Shown in pieces: positions 57,041 to 64,000 of a DNA stretch of 64,000 nucleotides. The DNA comes from Ambrosia x helenae. Lineage: Eukaryota; Streptophyta; Magnoliopsida; Asterales; Asteraceae. Below the pieces are notes generated by a model. The model searched no databases. It saw only the letters and a list, made by a program, of their open reading frames with translations, and had not been told where the DNA came from. Numbering within the stretch: position 1 is the first letter of the stretch; every line of letters begins with the position of its first letter. The position numbers and the translations under genes are program-made. The stretch spans positions 28,849,992-28,913,991 of the forward strand of contig CM061224.1 of assembly GCA_030844895.1 (NCBI GenBank), written 5' to 3'.

Positions 57041-57528
57041 TGGATACCATGGATCAGAGAGATTCAAGCTAATTAAACTCATATCTCAAGCCGGTGCAAG
57101 TTATGTTGAAGCATCTTTGATCATCTTCTTGTAATTACTTGACAGATATCTCTCTGAGATGATAGCTTCTCTTCAGATTCTGAAAGTGGATACCATGGAT
57201 CAGAGAGATTCAAGCTAATTAAACTCATATCTCAAGCCGGTGCAAGTTATGTTGAAGCATCTTTGATCATCTTCTTGTAATTACTTGACAGATATCTCTC
57301 TGAGATGATAGCTTCTCTTCAGATTCTGAAAGTGGATACCATGGATCAGAGAGATTCAAGCTAATTAAACTCATATCTCAAGCCGGTGCAAGTTATGTTG
57401 AAGCATCTTTGATCATCTTCTTGTAATTACTTGACAGATATCTCTCTGAGATGATAGCTTCTCTTCAGATTCTGAAAGTGGATACCATGGATCAGAGAGA
57501 TTCAAGCTAATTAAACTCATAGGTAAGA
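57041..57528 (+). repeat. 146-bp tandem repeat, about 3.3 copies
   Basis: TGGATACCATGGATCAGAG starts at 57041, 57187, 57333 and 57479, a constant 146 bp, and the copies look identical. Each unit joins modules B, a GTTGAAGCATCTTTGATC segment and a GACAGATATCTCTCTGAGA segment. The last copy breaks off after AAACTCAT. Confidence 0.92.
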
Positions 57529-58955
57529 ACATTGTGGATGAGTAACCTAGTAACCTCTACAATGATGTGATTTGTTTTTAAATAAGGAGGTATATGTACA
57601 ATGAACTTTTTACGCTAAATAATGGCAGGTTTGCCAGAGGGTCACTATTCATACACACAACTTTTTGCTCTAGTGGTGTGCTCTACCTTTTTGACAAACA
57701 CCTGGCTAACCTGTCCAGTTATCAATCTCATTGGCAATCATCCGGTGCAAGTTATGTTGAAGCTCATATGTTATTATCTCTTCTCTTATGCTCTCATATC
57801 ATGGATCAGAGAGATTTAAGCTAATTAAACTCATATCTATGGGAAGGTAAACATATATAACATTCTCTTCTTCTTCCCTTACAAATCACTTTGCCATTAA
57901 TACAAAATCACATTTGTGCATGACATTACATTCTGCATGTGTCATTTCATAACTTGCACCGGCTTGAGATATAGAGAGCAAACCGACGATCATTCAAAAT
58001 TTAAAGTTACCGCTAACCTCTGTTGCGCCATCATCGTTGACAGATATCTCTCTGAGATGATAGCTTCTCTTCAGATTCTGATTGCACCGGTGGAATTGGA
58101 ATTGGAATTGGAATTGGAATTAATGAGACAACTTTTCAGTTGTTATCCGAGAGATAGCGGTCAACGATGAAGACAACCTGAAAACAACCGGATACCATGG
58201 ATCAGAGAGATTCAAGCTAACTAAACTCATATCTCAAGCCGGTGCAAGTTATGTTGTAGCATCTTTGATCATCTTCTTTGTAATTACTTTTTTTTGTTTC
58301 GGGTTCCCTTCCATCGTTTGACAGATATCTCTCTGAGATGATAAAGGTAGATCATGGAAAGTTGAACTCAATAAAACAAAGATGAAACCGATTAATGTTC
58401 TTTATATATGAATAGTGACCCTCTTGCAATATTTGTAATTACTTTCTATTGTTTAGCGCCGATCCGATTGTTTAAAAGTATCAAGACTATGAAATTAGTA
58501 AAACAACTGAATTTTACTTGCTTGCATGAAAAGTTCAATTTCAGTTCAAACTTTTCAAACACCTGCAACATCTCAAGAGTCGAGGTCCTCTGAAAAAGAC
58601 ATCGTACAATGAACTTTTCATGCAAGCAAGTAAAATTCAGTTGGTATTAATGGCAAGATATGTGGCTTTAGTCCTTTACGCAGGATATTCATGTGAGAAT
58701 GATTTCGTTACAACATAACTTGCACCGGCTTGAGATATGAGTTTAATTAGCTTGAATCTCTCTGATCCATGGTATCCACTTTCAGGTTGTCTTCATCGTT
58801 GACCGCTATCTCTCGGATAACAACTGAAAAGTAATTACAAGAAGATGATGTCAAGTTTAAGTCATTGACATTTAATTTTTTTTTTTAACTTTTTATAATT
58901 ATTAAATTAAAAAAAAAACAACTCAAAACACCAAAAAACTACCAAAATAAAACAT

Positions 58956-59001
58956 CCCCCAGAAGCGCCTCGCTTAGGCCTAAGCGAGGCGCTTCTGGGG
59001 G
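58956..59001. repeat. 46-bp perfect palindrome
   Basis: The centre is CTTAGGCCTAAG and the arms extend 21 bp to CCCCC / GGGGG with no mismatch and no spacer. With a 1-nt bulge the pairing continues through ACA/TGT. The arms contain GCGCCTCGC / GCGAGGCGC, related to the words in the 46255-46619 element. It could be a complete tiny inverted-repeat element or a fold-back scar. Confidence 0.9.
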
Positions 59002-60136
59002 TGTAAATAGAAGCTGGGGGGTTTAAATATCACCACCCATGGGAATTTATGATTAGGCCCGTTAATGTTACTTGCTTGACATGAGTTTAAATGAGTTGAG
59101 GTGTTTGAGATGAATGTGGTTGGGTTATATGAATGGATTGGCGCGTTTTAAACGAATTCAATTTGTTTATGATATCTGTAACATAAATAACTTATTGTGT
59201 TAAATAGGTTAGTAGTTTAACATGATGTGACTCATTGACTCGTATATTTAGACAACAATTTTTTTTTTATAAAAAAAAATAGGTATATTATAATTTTTTT
59301 TAAAGGTTAATTTCTTTTAAATCCTGTGGTCTGTGGAACTTGAACCCACGACCTTCTACTCCACAACCTAGGTGTTTTAAAGGCTTTGCCTTTGCCAATG
59401 GACCACCACCCCATTGGTAGGTATATTATAACTAGATATGAATTTTATACATGTTCGTATTAGTATTAAAAATGATAAGTCTAGAAACGTGTTATGTTTG
59501 GGTTCACTAGTGGTGTAAAACGTATAATGTCAAACACAACTCAGTTTAACACAACATAATATAATTTGGCGGAAAACACAATTGGAATATGTAATTTTGA
59601 GGATAACTCAGTTTAAAGCAAGACGGTTGGTTTGAAATAGATGTGGTTTTGTTTTAGCGCTATACCGTTTAAAACTTGGATTCGACTATGTAAATGAAAC
59701 CAACCTTTTAACACACACACATAATTTAGGAATACTTTTTATATTTATTAACCACGTTGTAATATTTAAAAAATATTACAAACTTAAGTTTCTAAAAAAA
59801 AAAAAAAAAAAAAAACTTCGAAAACGACCCGGAAATCCGGCCAACCCAACTAATATGATGTAACTAAATCCCTTGGTTAACTTAATTACTTTGTTAACTA
59901 ACAAACTAGTGAAGAGTTAAAAGAGTAGAAAAGTATGTGAATTGGATATAATAGGGTATGCCAGAAAGGTTTGTCCTGGATGGGTCATTATAATCAATGT
60001 CTTTGTTTCAAAATGGGACCAAATGAACATGTTAGTGGACCCCAACCATCACCTAATCCAGGATAACTTGTACAATTTTGTTCAGAAGAGTTATATGGAC
60101 CGTTACTTGTTATATTTATAAAATTTCAAATGGTCG
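59002..60136. other. AT-rich gene-free stretch with one SINE
   Basis: No gene is seen. Poly-A runs occur near 59797-59815. The SINE at 59294-59418 is listed separately. Confidence 0.55.
59294..59418 (-). mobile_element. Short tRNA-derived SINE with 13-bp target duplication
   Basis: The minus strand carries an A-box-like GGTGGTGGTCCATTGG and a clear B box GTGGGTTCAAGTTCC, then a body ending in an A-rich tail. Perfect duplication AGGTATATTATAA flanks it (59281-59293 and 59419-59431). At about 125 bp it is close to only a tRNA head plus tail. Confidence 0.8.
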
Positions 60137-60829
60137 TAGGGGTGTTCAAAAAAATCCGAATCCGAATTCGAATCCGAAAAATCCGATAATCCGAATCCGA
60201 ATTATCCGAAATTTTGGATAATCCGATTTTCGGATATCCGAAAATCGGATAATCCGAAATTTCGGATTCGGATTCGGATCCTGATTTTGAAAATTTTCGG
60301 ATAATCGGATTATCCGAATCCGAATATTAAAAAATATATATATAAATACATAATATTATATACACTATATAACACAATACACAATCCTAAATCACTAATC
60401 CTCCTAACCCTAAGTCCATACTACTCCAATCCAAAGCAGCCGCTCCCTCTTCTCTTCTCTATAACAACTCCCGTCCACCTCGTCTCCGACCTCCACAGCC
60501 CCCGTCCACCAAACTGTAAGTTTCTTTTACATTTTTTTTGTTCAAGTTTCGTTTATCTAACTTCGATTTTTGTTTTTTTAACAAATTCACATTTTAGACA
60601 TAAAGGAGAACGTTTTTTTATTATTTTTTATTTATTTTTTTATTATTTTTTTAAGTTTCGGATTATCCGTTGGATGATCCGAATCCGAATCCGAAATTCG
60701 GATTATCCGAATTTCGGATATCCGAAATTTCGGATCCGGATTCGGATCCCAATATTGACTATCCGAAATTTCGGATTATCCGAAATTCGGATATCCGAAA
60801 TTCGGATTATCCGATTTTGAACACCCCTA
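60137..60829. mobile_element. hAT-type element with subterminal CGGATAATCCGAA palindrome clusters
   Basis: The ends TAGGGGTGTTCAAA and TTTGAACACCCCTA form perfect 14-bp inverted repeats. About 200 bp inside the left end and 170 bp inside the right end are filled with ATCCGAA / TTCGGAT words in both orientations. The centre (60350-60560) is different: it has a TATA-like stretch, a pyrimidine-rich 5' UTR-like segment and an AAACTG-GTAAGTTTC donor-like site, as if it were the promoter and first exon of a transposase gene left after internal deletion. No clear 8-bp target duplication was found. Confidence 0.75.
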
Positions 60830-61675
60830 CTTGTAAGATCAGATCTTATTGCGGTAACTTTTAAGATATAATTTTCACTATTTACTCAGTCATAACACCT
60901 TTGTTAAAATGACCATAAAAATTATCACTAAGATCCTATTGTTAAAATTATCTTTGACTGATCTTAACAATCTGCCAAGTTTCTTATTAAAACGACCATT
61001 ATACTCCTTTATTTAAAAAAATAAACAAATAACCCCTCTACTTATCCGGCAAAGGCCATTGGTCGCATTCTCATAGTCAAAGGTGACAATCCGCTTAACA
61101 CTCATAACTCATAAGTCTAAACCTTATTGTTTCGTCGTAACAGCCCAACACCACTAAGACCACCAGTTGGAACCGTTTAAACATATTTGAGCTTAAACGT
61201 CGTTATAAGTCAAGTTAATCCAACTAATCTAAGACAAGTACGACTCATCTTTATGATTTCATAATTATTTGAAGGTGTTAAGATCATATTCATATTAGTC
61301 AAACACTTAAGGTATGTACTTTTCTCTACTACTTGTAATATGAAGTTTTTTTATCGTTATTTGATCACATTGCTTCATAGTTTAATTTTAATTATAAGTT
61401 GAATTGTAATACGACACACATAAATAGATTGGTCATATATACAACCAAATTGACACATTGCAAGCTAGCTTGATGCCTGTTGTGACGATTTATGTAAATC
61501 ACATCATCAAATAACTGAAGAAATCTAAGGCTTTAATTCAATATTTATATGAAATGTACTATTTATAAATAAGAAATTAGAAAATGATTGTAGAAACTAA
61601 GGTGTGATTGTATTTTTATGGTATAGGTTTAACCTGACAATATGTTACCGATTGCAACTATCAAGGCATGCAACT
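60830..61675. other. Gene-free spacer
   Basis: No gene, repeat boundary or RNA gene is seen on either strand. Confidence 0.6.
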
Positions 61676-61952
61676 TGTCTCACATCGGTTACATGGACAA
61701 CAAGTCTGGGGTTTATAGTCCAAATGAACTCTCTCCAATCAGAATAGTCTTTTGTGTTGAGTTCTCTTCATGAAACACAGTAATCAGATAGAGAGAGAAA
61801 GAAAGTTTACAGAGAAAAAGTGTTTTTGTATTATGTTATGCTGTTATGAAATACAAATATATCAAGTGAATATATAGACATACAAAGTGCTAAACAACTA
61901 TCATAACTAATAACTAACTCTACACAACGGGACACAGTTGTAATATCTATCA
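61676..61952 (-). repeat. Probable 3' LTR of the minus-strand copia element
   Basis: On the minus strand it starts TGATAGATATTACAACTG after a purine-rich tract (61961-61976) and ends CCGATGTGAGACA. Its partner LTR is outside the window, so the ends are not confirmed. Confidence 0.5.
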
Positions 61953-64000
61953 CTGTAATATGCCCCCAACGAGGGGATGCCACGTGAAGCTTGACCCGAG
62001 GTGTGTCAAAACGAGCCGAAGACAACCCTTTGGTCAAGATATCTGCAAGCTGAGCCATACTAGAGACATATCGAACCACAAGAGATCCTACAAGCACCAT
62101 CTGTCGAATAAATTGTAAGTCAATCTCAATGTGTTTCGTGCGCTGATCAAACACATGGTTGACTGCAAGATATGTAGCCCCAAGGTTGTCACACCAAATA
62201 GTAGGTGGATAAGATAAAGTAATACGTAGCTCAGATAATAAAGATCCAATCCATCTAATCTCGGTTTGCAGTATGTGCTAAAGCCCGATACTCTGCCTCA
62301 GTACTCGATCGAGCAACAGTGTGGTGTTTCTTGGAACTCCAACTAATAAGGTTGGGTCTAAGAAAAACACAATATCCAGTAGTAGAACGACGATCATCAG
62401 GGCAACCATCCCAATCAGCACCTGAATAACCATGAATATCAAATCGATCAGACCGTCGAATAGTCAAACCATGTGTATAGTCCTTCGTAAGTATCGTAAA
62501 ATGCGCTTAACAGCGCCCCAATGATGATCAGTCGGTGTCTGTAAAAACTGAGACACCTTACTGACCGCATAAGCAATATCAGGCTTGGTCAATACAACAT
62601 ATTGTAATGCCCCCACAGTACTCCGATACATAGTCGGATCATCCAAAGGAGTACCTGTATGACGTGATAACTATCGACCAGATGACACGAGGGTAGATAA
62701 AGGATGACACTTAGACATACCAGTCCACTGCAGCAAATCAAGCAAGTAACGCTGCTATGATAAATGTAACTCATCATTTGAAAAAGTCGCCTGAACACCC
62801 AAGAAGTAGGACAAACTGCCTAAGTCCTTGAGTGCAAACTGAGAGTGTAACCGAGCAATTAAGTCTCTCACAAACACATATGAACTCCCAGTAATAATAA
62901 TATCATCTACATAAACCAAAACATAACATAACATGTAATTCCATCCTGATGGTACACAAACAAAGATGTATCCGAAATACACTTTGAAAACCCACTAGCA
63001 ATGATAGCCGAAGAAAGCTCGGAAAACCAAGCGTGAGGTGCCTGCTTCAGGCCAAAAAGGGCCTTCTGCAGAAGATAAACATGTTGAGGACGAGACAAGT
63101 CAACAAAGCCACGGGGTTGTGCCATATAAACAGTCTGAGACAAATCCCCATGAAGAAAGACATTGTTGACATCAACCTGACGAATATCCCATCCTCTAGA
63201 AAAGGCAATAGAAAGAACAGTACACATAGTAGTGGGTTTCACAATTGGACTAAAAGTCTCAGTGTAATCAACTCCCTCAGTCTGCAGAAAGCCTATAGCA
63301 ACATGTCGGGCTTTATATCTACTCACAATGCCATCAGGATTAGTCTTAATCCTGTAAACCCACTTGCAGCCAAACAATGTTGGAATCAGTGGGAGCCGAA
63401 ACCGGACGCTAAGTCTGGCTGGAATAAAGAGCATCCATCTCAGCACGCATAGCATCCCACCAAACAAACCATCGCTGAGCCTGATGAAAAGTAGTAGGCT
63501 CAATGGTAGGAGCAGCAGAAGCAAGAAATGTAACATGGTCAGGAAACTGGCGTGCCTGAGTAGTATGATCCTGTAATCGAGTGGTCATCGGATGAGTGCG
63601 AGTGATGGGAGGAGGATGAGGTGGAGGAGGAGGAGATGAAGTGGAAGTGGAAGAAAACAAAGGAGGAGAAGGAGCAGGAGGAGGAGGAGAAGAAGAAGGA
63701 ATGGAAGTAGTAGAATCAGAGGCAATGGAATAGGTAGGAGGAGGAATAAAGAAGATAGGAAGAGAAGCAGAAACAGGAGGATCTGAAGATGAAGAAGAGC
63801 CGAGAGTATCAGAAACCGACTCATGAAAGGTAACATGACGAGAAGTATATGTGCGAGAAGATGAAGGATCATAGCAAAGATAGCGCTATAGCTGAGAACA
63901 TAGCCAACAAAGATACACGGTGTAGATTTGGGTGAAAGTTTATCCTCACGGGTATCATCCAGAAAAGGATAATACAAACACCCAAAAGTACAAAGAATAG
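61953..64000 (-). pseudogene. Decayed Ty1/copia pol (integrase C-terminus, RT and RNase H), runs off the window
   Basis: Going leftward from the window end: an integrase C-terminal piece (STPCIFVGYV near 63930), a serine/proline-rich low-complexity stretch, and the RT (LFGCKWVYRIKTNPDG, YTETFSPIVKPTT, RQVDVNNVFLHGDL and FGLKQAPHAWF). The YVDDIIITGSS active-site box (near 62905) follows, then YLRR... and RNase H (SGADWDGCPDDRRSTTGY, STEAEYRALA, QLADILTKGLS). Pieces lie in at least four frames with stops between, so it is dead. No boundary is visible on the right. Confidence 0.85.

Larger units (their letters stand above)
50640..58880. repeat. Mosaic of short shuffled modules (interrupted by an LTR at 51268-54755)
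   Basis: From about 50950 to 58850 the DNA is built from a limited set of 20-60-bp words that recur in different orders and orientations. Examples: (B) ACCATGGATCAGAGAGATTC with AAACTCATATCTCAAGCCGG, near 51245/54762, 56590-56640 (inverted), 57043, 57189, 57335, 57481, 57800, 58190, 58725 (inverted). (A) CTTCATCGTTGACCG with ATCTCTCGGATAACAACTG, near 55310, 55505, 56388, 56748, 56995 (inverted), 58133 (inverted), 58793. (C) CTTTTCATGCAAGCAAGT, near 55031, 55074, 58511 (inverted), 58612. (D) GGTGCTTAAGTCCACCTTG, near 55208, 55260, 56642 (inverted). (E) GAATAGTGACCCTCT, near 56429, 56905, 57634 (inverted), 58409. No protein-coding gene is supported. I do not recognise the family. Confidence 0.8.

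Noticed and set aside
57594..58170. Small ORFs in the mosaic region
   Set aside because: They join unrelated shuffled modules and do not stay open in other copies of the same modules.
63585..63977. Leucine-rich 130-aa ORF that looks like membrane protein
   Set aside because: It is the antisense/frameshifted reading of a low-complexity spacer in decayed copia pol; only the first 30 residues match integrase.

Overview
This is a stretch of plant nuclear DNA. Spliced genes with GT-AG introns, Ty1/copia elements with initiator-methionine-tRNA primer sites, a Cassandra element with 5S rRNA-like LTRs, tRNA-derived SINEs, long-TIR MULEs and hAT MITEs all point to an angiosperm, most likely a dicot. 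A member of the daisy family would fit the general look of the repeats, but that is an impression and not shown by the sequence. Most of the window is transposon-derived. I see only two intact, ordinary host genes: a CSLC4-type xyloglucan glucan synthase (41441-45066, plus strand, four coding exons) and a class III secretory peroxidase (47905-49823, minus strand, two exons).

Left part (1-6985): a gene-free stretch, then a decayed LINE whose reverse transcriptase is split by a complete Cassandra TRIM with a 5-bp target duplication. A probable Helitron end follows.

Centre (6986-34578): a 27.6-kb nest. The host is a Sirevirus-like copia element with 700-bp LTRs, gag, pol and a large extra ORF downstream of pol. 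Its integrase is split by a 15.6-kb array of a gag-only LTR element arranged LTR-gag-LTR-gag-LTR-gag-LTR, with one 5-bp target duplication (ATAGA) around the whole array. Further into pol sits a 537-bp solo LTR of another family (target duplication AGAAG). The gag-only element and the solo LTR share a promoter architecture: a GGGCGAATGTGGAA word repeated at exactly 40-bp spacing, with inverted copies in between that form 3-nt-loop hairpins, just upstream of TATAAATA. The gag-only element also has a leader array of the same word, seven copies at alternating 20/21-bp spacing. This is the strongest candidate for an undescribed regulatory or packaging system in the window.

Right of the nest (34579-41440): a long-TIR MULE-like element (10-bp target duplication), a truncated minus-strand non-autonomous LTR element containing a minisatellite, a GA microsatellite and an hAT-type MITE. 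Then come the two genes, with a small hAT element between them and a SINE in the peroxidase intron.

Far right (50190-64000): SINEs, then about 4.4 kb of mosaic DNA built from a small set of 20-60-bp modules reused in many orders and both orientations, including a 146-bp tandem array. A 3.5-kb LTR (target duplication TCAAG) splits one of these modules. After that come a 46-bp perfect palindrome, a SINE with a 13-bp target duplication, a second hAT element packed with CGGATAATCCGAA-type palindromes, and a decayed minus-strand copia element that runs off the window end.
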